Positions 16,534 to 25,672 of a stretch of 64,000 nt of DNA are shown here, one piece after another; position 1 is the first letter of the stretch; every line of letters starts with the position of its first letter. Where the stretch lies: assembly GCA_017625155.1 (NCBI GenBank), contig JAGALP010000003.1, positions 371,275-435,274 on the forward strand, in the 5' to 3' direction. The DNA is from Paludibacteraceae bacterium (lineage in GTDB: Bacteria; Bacteroidota; Bacteroidia; Bacteroidales; Paludibacteraceae). Made by a program: the position numbers and the translations under genes. Below the pieces are notes generated by a model. That model saw nothing but the letters and a program-made list of their open reading frames with translations. It did no database searches and was not told where the DNA came from.

Positions 16534-18350
16534 AACAACGATTATTTTTATTCCTCAGGTTCTATCTATTTTGGATAGTATTCTTTCAGTTGCAAAAATT
16601 AGTTTTTGTGCTCGTTCAATACAAATTGATGGGAGATATTACTTTTGTTGATTGTTTGCAAGTAATGGCACATGCGTTCCCCTTAGATTTGAGTGTGGCA
16701 TCATATGTGACAGCCGTGTTTGGATTACTGATGCTAATAAGCAACTGGGTGGATATCAAAATAATACGATATATCAGCCATACATTTACAGCAATCATTC
16801 TTGGCGTTGCTCTCTTTGTAGTTATTGGAGATAATGGCACTTTTCCTTTCTGGGGATATCATTGGGATAAATCTATCTTTAGCTTCCTGCAATCCCCTCA
16901 AGAGGTTTTAGCATGTGCTGTGTGGTGGCAATGGATTTTAGCTACAATACTCTTTTGTTTGCTGTTCATTGCTTGTGGATATATTTATTTGAAATGGTTA
17001 AATTGGGATGACCTACAACAAGAGCATAGCCTCGCTACACGTTTCTGGCAATCAGGGGCGTGGCTTCTGATTACTGCACTCTTATTCTTGCCTATACGTG
17101 GAAGTGTGACGGTTAGTACGATGAACACAGGACGCGTATATTTTTCTAATAATCAGATGTTAAACCAAGCTGCTATCAATCCGCTATTTAATATCATTGA
17201 ATCGTTAAGTGAAAACACGTTTAATTTAGAGAAATACACCTATATGTCCACAGAAGAAGCGCAACGATTAACTCAAGAACTGCTTCCGATAGACCGTTGG
17301 GATAAAACAGGTGACATAGAAATTCTCTCCACACAACGTCCTAATATCGTGCTAGTTATATTGGAAAGTTTCTCATCCAATGCACTTTTTGCTATGCCCA
17401 ACCTACAACGTATTGTCAAGGAAGGTATCTATTTTTCCAATGCATATTCTAGCAGTTATCGTACTGATCGAGGAATCGTATCACTCATGAGTGCATATCC
17501 TGGACAACCAACTAGTTCACTGATGACTGTACCATCAAAATCAAAAAATCTCCCGCAAATAGGAAAATCATTAAAACAAGAAGGTTATATATCACATTTC
17601 TATTATGGAGGTGATGAGGACTTTACCAATATGCGTTCGTATTTGATTGATGGGGGATTTGATAATCGCGTCTCAGATAAAGATTTTTCAGTACAAGAAA
17701 AGTGGAGTAAATGGGGGGCACCAGATCATATTGTGTTTGATAAAGCTACTAATGAAATAGTTCGGCGTTATACTTCTCAACAAGACGAACGCTATTTAGA
17801 TGTCATCCTCACTTTAAGCAGCCATGAGCCGTTTGATATACCAACCACAAATAAATTTGGGCATCTATATTTAAATTCCATATCCTATACAGATAGTTGT
17901 CTAGGAATTTTTATAGATTCGCTGAAACAAAGTAATCAATGGGAAAACACCATCGTAATACTGTCTTCAGACCATGGATATCCCTATCCGGAAGGTATTA
18001 CAAGAGATAATCCGCTACGGTATAAAATACCAATGGCAATTGTAGGTGGGGCGTTGAAGCAAACGAAGGAGGTCACGACACTATGTTCACAAATAGACTT
18101 AATCCCTTCCATATTGAATGAAATGGGAATAGATATTTCTTCTTATAAATTCTCCAAAAACATCTTAGATACGACTCATACCGAATTTGCGTTTTATGCC
18201 TTCAACGACGGCTTTGCATTGCTAATGCCTCACGACACAGTAGTGATTGATGCCAAGCCAGATTTATTGCTTAGAGGTGCAACTGCTATAACAAACAAAC
18301 AAGCACATGCCATTATGCAATGTATAATGGAAGATATTGAGAATTTATAG
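16530..18350 (+). CDS. LtaS-family membrane sulfatase/phosphoglycerol transferase-like protein
   Basis: 606 residues: five predicted membrane helices in the first ~200 residues, then an extracellular alkaline-phosphatase-fold domain. Landmarks in order: NIVLVILESFSSNALF (metal Glu), SSYRTDRGIVSLMSAYPGQP (nucleophile Thr region), LTLSSHEPFDIP and VILSSDHGYPYP (Asp-His metal ligands). Family members transfer phosphoglycerol or phosphoethanolamine onto glycolipids or glycans. In a Gram-negative host, LPS or capsule decoration is a plausible inferred role. It ends the grpE-dnaJ run and converges on the O-antigen ligase gene 14 bp away. Confidence 0.85.
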   Translation: MKQRLFLFLRFYLFWIVFFQLQKLVFVLVQYKLMGDITFVDCLQVMAHAFPLDLSVASYVTAVFGLLMLISNWVDIKIIRYISHTFTAIILGVALFVVIGDNGTFPFWGYHWDKSIFSFLQSPQEVLACAVWWQWILATILFCLLFIACGYIYLKWLNWDDLQQEHSLATRFWQSGAWLLITALLFLPIRGSVTVSTMNTGRVYFSNNQMLNQAAINPLFNIIESLSENTFNLEKYTYMSTEEAQRLTQELLPIDRWDKTGDIEILSTQRPNIVLVILESFSSNALFAMPNLQRIVKEGIYFSNAYSSSYRTDRGIVSLMSAYPGQPTSSLMTVPSKSKNLPQIGKSLKQEGYISHFYYGGDEDFTNMRSYLIDGGFDNRVSDKDFSVQEKWSKWGAPDHIVFDKATNEIVRRYTSQQDERYLDVILTLSSHEPFDIPTTNKFGHLYLNSISYTDSCLGIFIDSLKQSNQWENTIVILSSDHGYPYPEGITRDNPLRYKIPMAIVGGALKQTKEVTTLCSQIDLIPSILNEMGIDISSYKFSKNILDTTHTEFAFYAFNDGFALLMPHDTVVIDAKPDLLLRGATAITNKQAHAIMQCIMEDIENL

Positions 18351-18364
18351 CAAAATGTTCCCCT

Positions 18365-19660
18365 CTATTGATTAGAGGCAAGCGAGCCATCCTTCAAGTT
18401 TTTGGCACGTGCTAGCAGAGACACTATCAACAATATCGCACATGTGATTATTACACCATCAATACGATCTAGCATATTTTCAGTAAGCATATTCAGCCCG
18501 AGGATGAGAATGGCTAACGTGGCAAACTCTCTCACTCTACCTTTGTACCAACACGGGTAAAGCAAATACATTAGTAAGAAAAATACAGCCCCAAAAATAC
18601 CAAAATTGATTAACATACCCAAATATTGGTTATGGGCATTATATTGGCGTTCGTAGAATCGCTGCCAATTTAAGGAGGCGAAGAGTGATTTTAAATATTC
18701 TGTGTTGCCTCCCACTCCGACCCCATGCCACCAATAATCCTTTGGTGTTTGCAATGCACTATACCAAATATTAATGCGTGGTTCAACTTCTGTAATAGAG
18801 AAACTAGCACGTTCTGTAATATGCTCAAACTGCAATTTTTCAAATCTTGGATGTAGTGTGAATAGCAAGGAGCAAAACATGATAGTCATCACGCAAACCA
18901 AAGAAGCCACTAAATAGCGTATTCGTCCTCTAAGTGGAAGGATGATTGCAGCGGCTGAGACAACCAGCAATGTGAGCATGTTTGCTCGCGAACCTGTCCA
19001 AATTATACCGATTACTAGAGTTGCTAAAGACAGAATAAATAGCAGTCTTCTCCAAACATTTTTATGATTTGTACGAGGACTATAATGTTTGATTTGTAAT
19101 AACACTACGATGGCTATATTTAAAATAGTTCCGTAATATAAACGATGTTTGAAATAGGAAATCTGATCACCAAAATAACGCCAAGTGCTGAAATAATCTG
19201 GCCAATGTTGGTATTGATCGATATATGACCAATGTTGAAAGACATAGATATAAAGCGAATAGCATAATAAGAACAATATACAGCTTGCGACAAAGCATTT
19301 AGCTGCCATAAGCCAGTTATAACGGCTATTTACTCCCCACAATGCAAGTGGCGTAATACCGATAAAGGAGATGTGTCGTATCAACATGTTTGCAGCATCT
19401 AGTTTGTTGATAGCCCAAATGTATGATATACATTCCCAGACAACCCATATTACAAACAGGATGACAGGCAGTAGTCCTATATGCCATTTCAAATTTTCTC
19501 TGCGAAGAAAGCGCCCCTCAAGCAACCAACTAAAGAGCCATATTACCCACGCATAAAGGGATATGCGTGTAGGAAATGGTAACATACATATTGCAACCAC
19601 AAATAGGTAGTAGTTCAGAGTTTCTACCAAAGATAAATACTTATTTCGAATCGACTCCAT
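18365..19660 (-). CDS. O-antigen ligase / polymerase (WaaL/Wzy_C family)
   Basis: 431 residues with 10-12 predicted membrane helices and a large periplasmic loop (about 270-345) carrying YWWHGVGVGGNTEYL and RQYNAHNQYLGMLINFGIFG. The histidine in YNAHNQY and the upstream arginines match the WaaL/Wzy_C signature. Such enzymes join O-polysaccharide to lipid A-core. In T9SS organisms the A-LPS made by a ligase of this type anchors secreted proteins, which is a possible link to porX here. It is the last gene of the lptB-kelch-Wzi-GT-GT/kinase-ligase run; the gap to the fusion gene is 10 bp. Confidence 0.85.
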   Translation of the reverse strand: MESIRNKYLSLVETLNYYLFVVAICMLPFPTRISLYAWVIWLFSWLLEGRFLRRENLKWHIGLLPVILFVIWVVWECISYIWAINKLDAANMLIRHISFIGITPLALWGVNSRYNWLMAAKCFVASCILFLLCYSLYIYVFQHWSYIDQYQHWPDYFSTWRYFGDQISYFKHRLYYGTILNIAIVVLLQIKHYSPRTNHKNVWRRLLFILSLATLVIGIIWTGSRANMLTLLVVSAAAIILPLRGRIRYLVASLVCVMTIMFCSLLFTLHPRFEKLQFEHITERASFSITEVEPRINIWYSALQTPKDYWWHGVGVGGNTEYLKSLFASLNWQRFYERQYNAHNQYLGMLINFGIFGAVFFLLMYLLYPCWYKGRVREFATLAILILGLNMLTENMLDRIDGVIITCAILLIVSLLARAKNLKDGSLASNQ

Positions 19661-19670
19661 TTAATACCAT

Positions 19671-21044
19671 TTATTTCTTATGTTTTCTCCATCTCATTTT
19701 CAGCACTAAACGCACGCATTCCTCTGGATCAAATCCACGTGCTTCAGCGTATGCTTTCGCAATGGTCGAAAGAGCATGCGTATCGGTGTCAATACGCTCG
19801 AAGTTTTGGCATCCTTTTTTGCAATTGATGCGTTGACCAAAACGCATTCGGTTGAGGTCAACTAATTGGAATTCTGCTCCTTGCTCTGTTGGCTCAAATA
19901 ATACATTGCCCATAGAATAGTCGGCATGCAATATACCATGATCATGCAATTGAGCTGTGAAGCATCCAAAAGCAGCAAATATGTCGTCACGATGAGGGAA
20001 ATTACGATCCTTAATTACTTCCTTTAAGACGTGCGTGCAAGGGGATAAACGGCTGATATAATAACTCTTGTGCAACAATCCTCCTTTATGTGTTTCTACA
20101 TATGTGACAGGTTTCGGAGTCATATTCCCCAAACGTTGTGCATAGATAAACGATCGTCTTGCTTTGCTTGGAAATATCGTATATATCAGTCGCTTAAAGA
20201 ATGAGGGAACAGCAAATGACTTTACCACAAACTCCTCTTCTACCACTTTTATCGTATTCCGCTTTTGGTAAAGTATGTCTGTGGACTGCGCAAATAGCTG
20301 GGATAAATGTTGAAGCAGTTTGGTTTGTTGTTCTAACTGCTGATTGCTCCATAGATAATCTGTCCAATCATTGCCATTCTCGTGCAAAAACGAACCACAC
20401 CTATCCTTCTTTGCTTGTTGACGCGTCATGAAACGCTTTTTCATTTGTTGAGGACTGCGATATTGGTAGTGATCTACTGCTATGCATGTTTTTGCAGTTC
20501 GCCCTATTGGATGGGGGTAACGCCATTTTTCACACCAGACGAGCCACGGACTATGCCGCATAAAACGGCGTTCTTTACGCTTCTCTGGAAGATAATGCGT
20601 GATATGTTGGCGATCAAAAGAGAAATTACCAGTAAAGGTGTAGTTTTCAATATCCTCTTTGGTGAGAACATAATCTGTACTTAACTTTTTGACTGTATTG
20701 TACCTCTTTGGAATCTTTGCAAGAAATGCACGAGGGTCTTCACTAAAAAACTCATCAGCATCTAGTCGTACACACCACCAATCATTGCGCGTCATTTCAT
20801 GTCGGAAGGCCCTGAATATTTTGGCACGCAAACCGATGCGAAAACCGCCAGTATATTGCATAAACGCCACGATATGAGGATCTTGTGCGGCCATTTCTTG
20901 CACAATATCCCATGTGCCATCCTTACTGCCATTGTCCATCACAATCACCTTGTCGCTCCATTGCATTGCAGCTAAGAGACACTCGCGGATAATATCCGCT
21001 TCGTTCTTGACTAATAGCAAACTATATATCTTAAATGGCTTCAT
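19671..21044 (-). CDS. Fusion: family-2 glycosyltransferase + LPS-core (Kdo/WaaP-like) kinase
   Basis: 457 residues. Residues 1-~250 are a GT2-type transferase related to WaaE/LgtF: LLLVKNEADIIRECL, VIVMDNGSKDGTWDI, and DXD-like RLDADEFF. Residues ~270-457 are an LPS-kinase-like domain: LHKSYYISRLSP and VLKEVIKDR (candidate ATP-lysine), catalytic loop HADYSMGNVLF (H-x-D and N) and metal motif LVDLNRMRF. Kinases of this family phosphorylate Kdo or heptose in the LPS core, so one polypeptide may both add a core sugar and phosphorylate the core. The start overlaps the upstream GT2 by four bases. The kinase sequence is intact and not decayed. Acceptor and order of action are inferred. Confidence 0.82.
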   Translation of the reverse strand: MKPFKIYSLLLVKNEADIIRECLLAAMQWSDKVIVMDNGSKDGTWDIVQEMAAQDPHIVAFMQYTGGFRIGLRAKIFRAFRHEMTRNDWWCVRLDADEFFSEDPRAFLAKIPKRYNTVKKLSTDYVLTKEDIENYTFTGNFSFDRQHITHYLPEKRKERRFMRHSPWLVWCEKWRYPHPIGRTAKTCIAVDHYQYRSPQQMKKRFMTRQQAKKDRCGSFLHENGNDWTDYLWSNQQLEQQTKLLQHLSQLFAQSTDILYQKRNTIKVVEEEFVVKSFAVPSFFKRLIYTIFPSKARRSFIYAQRLGNMTPKPVTYVETHKGGLLHKSYYISRLSPCTHVLKEVIKDRNFPHRDDIFAAFGCFTAQLHDHGILHADYSMGNVLFEPTEQGAEFQLVDLNRMRFGQRINCKKGCQNFERIDTDTHALSTIAKAYAEARGFDPEECVRLVLKMRWRKHKK

Positions 21045-21760
21045 ATCTTGTCCAATTGTTGCGTAAATTTACGCCAATAATAGCGTAGAGGATGAGTATA
21101 TTTTAGTCGCTTCCACGGACGCGAAGCATGTGGGAAATGCACAACGGGATTATTTAACATCAGCAAATTGCGCAAACCAAGACGTAATGACCAATGTGAG
21201 ATGGTGACATCAAACCAATTCTTTGTTGGGTCAAGCAGTTGAAAATCAGCATTTTGTAGTAGCTCGTTGGTAAGTAAGGTACAGCAGAAAGAGAAGCGTT
21301 TCTTGGTTGCTATAGTCTGTTTACGATATAATCGATAACGTAAACGATGCAAATAGTGGTAGGGGAAATTATAGACTCCACTTTCATCTACCGTCACTGC
21401 AGCCACCATACCAACACCTTCTTGCACTTCTGATAGCATGCGAGATAAGGTATTACCTTGGATAATTACATCACTTTCTACTATAACTAAGTGCTTGTGT
21501 TCTGACAACACTTGTTTTTGTGCCAACTGTAGTACCAATCGGTAATTAGGTGAAGGATGATTGGTTATATCCGATAAATGTATCACTTTAATGCCCAATT
21601 CTTTAGCCAGTTCGTCCAGTCGTTGGGCATTTTCGCTCAGCGAATGGTCATCATATACATAAAGCATATGCCCACTATCGATAATAGCGCGAATGGCTCT
21701 TTCGGCCATTTCGATAGAGTCTTTCACTGGCATGATGATATGTAGTTGATGATCTTTCAT
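21041..21760 (-). CDS. Family-2 glycosyltransferase
   Basis: 239 residues with a GT-A nucleotide-sugar-binding fold: HIIMPVKDSIEMAERAIRAI at the N-terminus, LYVYDDHSLSENAQRL, and VIVESDVIIQGNTL in the position of the DXD motif. No membrane helix is seen, and the basic C-terminus (YYWRKFTQQLDKI) may contact the membrane. It overlaps the GT2/kinase fusion by four bases and lies 25 bp after the Wzi-like gene, so it probably acts on the same LPS-core or surface glycan. Confidence 0.85.
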   Translation of the reverse strand: MKDHQLHIIMPVKDSIEMAERAIRAIIDSGHMLYVYDDHSLSENAQRLDELAKELGIKVIHLSDITNHPSPNYRLVLQLAQKQVLSEHKHLVIVESDVIIQGNTLSRMLSEVQEGVGMVAAVTVDESGVYNFPYHYLHRLRYRLYRKQTIATKKRFSFCCTLLTNELLQNADFQLLDPTKNWFDVTISHWSLRLGLRNLLMLNNPVVHFPHASRPWKRLKYTHPLRYYWRKFTQQLDKI

Positions 21761-21785
21761 GTTTGTATACCTTTAGTATAGCTTT

Positions 21786-23195
21786 TCAATATGTAGTGAT
21801 TAATCCCTTTTTCGCTATTCGGAGATATGCGCCAAAGGAATTTCCATACTGTGTACCAAAGTCTCCAGATAACGCTATGCTGAAATCCATGCCCCAGAGC
21901 TTTTTAAAATGCCGATTGATTTCGAGTAGGAAGGATGTATTGTTACTCATAAGTGGTTGCTTATAAGTTCCATAATTGTTGACATGAGATGCTATGAGAC
22001 GATACTGATATCCGTGAATGTTTCCACCGATTCCTACAAAATGAGCGCGCACGCGGTTGTTGTTAGTTTGAAGATATGGATTGCCGATGATGTTAGAGAA
22101 ATAAGTCCAACCTTGAGGATATGCTGAGTTGGTATAGTATGAATCCCTCCCCGCAAAAACCAATCCGTCCTTATCGTGAATAGGACCTGATTGACTAGTA
22201 GTATTTAGAAATTCGTATGTAAACTCATTGATAAAGGGCCATTGCGTTTGTTGAATATTCAATCCCCATAACCCATCAGCCACATTCATGCCAAAACCAA
22301 TGAAAGCTGCACTCATATCTTCAAACAACGTTTGCCAATACACTCTTGCTTGCCAATTGTTTCGCTTGTATGTGAGCACCAGTTCTTGAAATCCAATATG
22401 ATTACCTTGCGCATTCAATTGGTCGCTCAAAGTAATACCACCTGATCGAAAGAGAAATACATTATAAAAGTCAGAGAAGGAATTCCCATAATCTATAGTA
22501 TCTTTGTATCCTCCCCATTGGGCAGCATGATGCATTTCATAAGCTATGGTAACAGGTAATTTACCACCAAGACGTATTCCTGCAAATTTGTGTTGCAATT
22601 TCGTATGCTGTACTATGCTATGATCATCTAGCCAACCATATGTTAATCCACCTTTGATTTCTACATATCCAAATAATCCTGGAAAAGCGATATAGTCATC
22701 TATTCCCAATGTGATGCGAGGAATAGGGTGGGCATTACCTGAAAATAATAATCCTCCCATACTCAGTTTGGGGGATTGTGAACCATACACTATAGGACAA
22801 ATACCTGCTGTAATGTCTACTACATATAGGCGAGTATGTGCATATAATTGTTCAAAATATCCTGTTATGTCATTTGAACCAAAGCGCCCAGTTAGTTGTA
22901 TACCAAAGTCATAATCCCACCAACGTGTCGGACTTGTCGCCTCTTTGAATATACCTGCACTAATATTGCCACTGTAGGGAGCACGGGATATGTTATTCTG
23001 TTGGTTAGCTCGTAATAGGAATGGCGACTCTGTTCCTGATGATGCTAGTGCATCAACATAAGCTTGATATTGTATCGTATCTGCACAATGTGTTGTGTCT
23101 TTGATGGTTAACGGCCACCAATTCCATTGTTGTGCGGATAAACTGCTTACCCATATGCAAAACGATACTACTATGTATAGTTTATTGCTCTTCAA
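21786..23195 (-). CDS. Wzi-like capsule-assembly outer-membrane barrel
   Basis: 469 residues with a signal peptide (about 1-21, VSSLSAQ). Features resembling Bacteroidetes Wzi-family proteins include an N-terminal segment listing helices (SPFLLRANQQNN), GGLLFSGNAHPIPRITLGID and IAFPGLFGYVEIKGGLTYGW, followed by regular amphipathic strands to the end. E. coli Wzi is an 18-strand barrel that binds capsular polysaccharide. The gene start lies 14 bp inside the preceding kelch-lipoprotein gene (23182-23195), and two glycosyltransferase genes follow. Family call is moderate because it rests on a few motifs. Confidence 0.7.
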   Translation of the reverse strand: MKSNKLYIVVSFCIWVSSLSAQQWNWWPLTIKDTTHCADTIQYQAYVDALASSGTESPFLLRANQQNNISRAPYSGNISAGIFKEATSPTRWWDYDFGIQLTGRFGSNDITGYFEQLYAHTRLYVVDITAGICPIVYGSQSPKLSMGGLLFSGNAHPIPRITLGIDDYIAFPGLFGYVEIKGGLTYGWLDDHSIVQHTKLQHKFAGIRLGGKLPVTIAYEMHHAAQWGGYKDTIDYGNSFSDFYNVFLFRSGGITLSDQLNAQGNHIGFQELVLTYKRNNWQARVYWQTLFEDMSAAFIGFGMNVADGLWGLNIQQTQWPFINEFTYEFLNTTSQSGPIHDKDGLVFAGRDSYYTNSAYPQGWTYFSNIIGNPYLQTNNNRVRAHFVGIGGNIHGYQYRLIASHVNNYGTYKQPLMSNNTSFLLEINRHFKKLWGMDFSIALSGDFGTQYGNSFGAYLRIAKKGLITTY

Positions 23196-24159
23196 TTTTG
23201 TACCATTTATCTTGTATCACACCATCTCGAGTTTCACCTAAACCGATGAATAACTGTTTTTTTATACCAATTGCCACCATATTTTCTGCTTCGTAAGGCA
23301 TATTGCCAATGTATTCCCATTGATTCGTAGAGGGGTCATAACGCTGGATACTACTATAAAAAAATCCTGTAGTGAGGGTGTCTCCATAGTGTCGTCCTCC
23401 AGCCAAGTATATGTATTCATCTGTGGCACAACATGCTGCAGCATTACGTCCTGTGCCTAAAATATCCTTGCATCGAACCAGTTGTTGTTTTTCAGGAATC
23501 CATTCTGCCCAAAAACGTAAACTTCCATGATTGAAACCTGTTCCTAAGAAATGTTTACCTTGACAAGTAGCGCCTACTACATCCATTGCGCGTGGAATTT
23601 GCCTTGACACTTCGATGTCTAACTTTTTCCATTCGTTGTCTGGAATGCTATATTGATATATATCTTGCGTGAATTGGCGATAGAATCCGTATGTCGCATA
23701 GATATGATCGTTGGTGGCGAAAAGGCAATTTTTGACCGTTGTATTCGCAGGGAAATCTGCTAAGCGTGTCCATTCGTTTGTAATCAGATTTAATTCCCAA
23801 AAATCGCGAAGATATGTGTTGTCACGATGGATAGGTCCCGAATATCCAAGACCTATGTATGCACAATCTCCTACTATGCATGCACTTGCAGATACTCTTG
23901 CTTTTATTGGCATCTCTCCTAGTGACTGCCATTGATCTGTGCTTGGGGTATACTGCCAATATTCTTTACTATATTTTCCATCTGCTGTACGCCCACCTAA
24001 CAAGTAAATTTTATTATCGTATGCAAACCAAGTGCCCGATGCTGTAGGTGTAGGCATAGACATACACTCCTCTATATTAATGGGAGCTAGTGTAACATCT
24101 TTTTGGCAAGATACAACCGAAAGAATAATCAATACTATGTAATACCATTTACTCTTCAA
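23182..24159 (-). CDS. Kelch-repeat lipoprotein
   Basis: 325 residues. The signal peptide ends in the lipobox SVVSC (Cys18). At least five kelch blades follow, with repeating motifs such as [52 protein letters not shown] and [10 protein letters not shown], so a beta-propeller is expected. It overlaps lptB upstream by 11 bp and the Wzi-like gene downstream by 14 bp. Tight coupling to a polysaccharide-binding barrel suggests a periplasmic or surface partner for it, possibly a glycan-binding accessory (inference). Confidence 0.85.
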   Translation of the reverse strand: MKSKWYYIVLIILSVVSCQKDVTLAPINIEECMSMPTPTASGTWFAYDNKIYLLGGRTADGKYSKEYWQYTPSTDQWQSLGEMPIKARVSASACIVGDCAYIGLGYSGPIHRDNTYLRDFWELNLITNEWTRLADFPANTTVKNCLFATNDHIYATYGFYRQFTQDIYQYSIPDNEWKKLDIEVSRQIPRAMDVVGATCQGKHFLGTGFNHGSLRFWAEWIPEKQQLVRCKDILGTGRNAAACCATDEYIYLAGGRHYGDTLTTGFFYSSIQRYDPSTNQWEYIGNMPYEAENMVAIGIKKQLFIGLGETRDGVIQDKWYKIEEQ

Positions 24160-24895
24160 GGCGACTCTTCTTTTTCAATTCAAAATCACGACCGAGGTAA
24201 TTCTTTCGTACGATTGGATTCGCAGCTAACTCTTCTGGCGTCCCGTGGAAAAGAATTTTTCCTTCAAACAGCAGATACGCACGATCAGTAATCATTAGTG
24301 TCTCATCCACGTTGTGGTCAGTAATCAAGATACCAATATTCTTATCTTTCAGTCGCCATACCACGTCTTGTATCTCTTGTACAGCAATTGGGTCTACTCC
24401 TGCAAAAGGTTCGTCCAACATCACAAATTTAGGTTCAATGGCCAAGCAACGTGCAATCTCTGTACGACGACGCTCACCACCTGATAAACGGTCGCCCAAG
24501 TTCTTGCGAACATGTCCTAAATTGAACTCCTTGATGAGTTGCTCCAACTTTTCCTTTTGATATTCTTTGGTGAAGTTGGTCATCTCCAATACCGACAAGA
24601 TATTGTCTTCTACACTCATCTTGCGGAATACACTTGCTTCTTGTGGCAAATAGCCAATACCCAGCTTCGCACGCTGGTACATAGGCATGCTAGTGATATC
24701 TAAATCATTGAGGAATATCTTTCCATTATTGGCAGTAACCAGTCCTGTAGTCATGTAAAAGGTGGTCGTTTTACCAGCACCATTAGGACCCAACAAGCCC
24801 ACAATCTCCCCTTGCTCAAGGTAGATACTCACATCGTTCACCACAGTACGCTTGCCGTACTTCTTATACAAATGTTCTGTTCTCAGTTTATCCAT
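24149..24895 (-). CDS. lptB: LPS export ABC transporter ATP-binding protein LptB
   Basis: 248 residues from the ATG at 24895; a GTG four codons upstream (24907) falls in a heptamer repeat and is less likely. Walker [12 protein letters not shown]-loop LPQEASVF, signature [15 protein letters not shown], Walker [14 protein letters not shown] and H-loop LITDHNV are all intact, and the [12 protein letters not shown] stretch with the short post-H-loop tail is typical of LptB. It powers LPS transport to the outer membrane through LptFG, which are not in the window. It leads directly, with an 11-bp overlap, into the kelch-Wzi-GT module. Confidence 0.93.
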   Translation of the reverse strand: MDKLRTEHLYKKYGKRTVVNDVSIYLEQGEIVGLLGPNGAGKTTTFYMTTGLVTANNGKIFLNDLDITSMPMYQRAKLGIGYLPQEASVFRKMSVEDNILSVLEMTNFTKEYQKEKLEQLIKEFNLGHVRKNLGDRLSGGERRRTEIARCLAIEPKFVMLDEPFAGVDPIAVQEIQDVVWRLKDKNIGILITDHNVDETLMITDRAYLLFEGKILFHGTPEELAANPIVRKNYLGRDFELKKKSRLEE

Positions 24896-24905
24896 TTCTC
24901 TTAAC

Positions 24906-24926
24906 ACTAAACACTCAACTCTAAAC
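24906..24926 (-). repeat. Heptamer array (three units)
   Basis: Plus strand ACTAAAC, ACTCAAC, TCTAAAC in exact 7-bp register across the end of xth and the start region of lptB. The xth stop codon (TAG) is part of this array. Confidence 0.65.
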
Positions 24927-25671
24927 TAACAGGGCAATGGTCGGAATGTACCACCTCATTTAATATTTTTGTATCTCTCACGCGCTCTCTCAATGGCTTA
25001 CTAACCCAATGATAATCAATTCTCCATCCTACGTTTCTTGCTCTGGATGCTGCGCGGAAACTCCACCAGCTATACTTCTCTCCGCTCTGGTCAAACATAC
25101 GGAAGGTGTCCACCATGCCGCTCGCTTCCCATCTATCTAGCCATGCGCGCTCTTCAGGTAGGAATCCACTTACTCCCACTTGCCTCTCTGGATGATTGAT
25201 ATCTATCGGCTTGTGCGCGATGTTATAGTCGCCGCACACCACGATATTTGGACGTTCCTTGCGCAATTCATTAGTCCACACCAAAAAATCCTCTAGAAAC
25301 TCCATCTTATATTCATATTTTGGGCCTTCTGCTTCCCCCGATGGGATATATACACAAATTACGGTCACATCACCATAGTCTGCACGAATCACACGCCCCT
25401 GGCAGTCGTATTTCGGATTACCCATTCCCACCACTACGCGGTCGGGCTGAATACGCGTGAAGATAGCTACACCCGAATAACCTTTCTTTTCTGCCGAGTG
25501 GATATAACTCTGATACCCCAACTCTTGCATGGTCATCACATCTATTTGCTCGGGCTGTGCCTTGCTTTCTTGTATGCAAAACACGTCGGGTTGCTCTTCC
25601 GCAAGCCAGTCAAACAGCCCTTTGCTTATCGCGCTGCGAATGCCATTTAAATTATAGGAGATAATCTTCAT
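24907..25671 (-). CDS. xth: Exodeoxyribonuclease III
   Basis: 254 residues from the ATG at 25671; a longer frame reaches 25683 inside the upstream gene's last codons. EEP-family landmarks of ExoIII/Exo[70 protein letters not shown] and a terminal [10 protein letters not shown]. It is an AP endonuclease and 3'-5' exonuclease in base-excision repair. The stop codon lies in a heptamer repeat. It lies between the M6 protease and lptB with almost no spacing. Confidence 0.93.
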   Translation of the reverse strand: MKIISYNLNGIRSAISKGLFDWLAEEQPDVFCIQESKAQPEQIDVMTMQELGYQSYIHSAEKKGYSGVAIFTRIQPDRVVVGMGNPKYDCQGRVIRADYGDVTVICVYIPSGEAEGPKYEYKMEFLEDFLVWTNELRKERPNIVVCGDYNIAHKPIDINHPERQVGVSGFLPEERAWLDRWEASGMVDTFRMFDQSGEKYSWWSFRAASRARNVGWRIDYHWVSKPLRERVRDTKILNEVVHSDHCPVSLELSV

Positions 25672-25672
25672 C

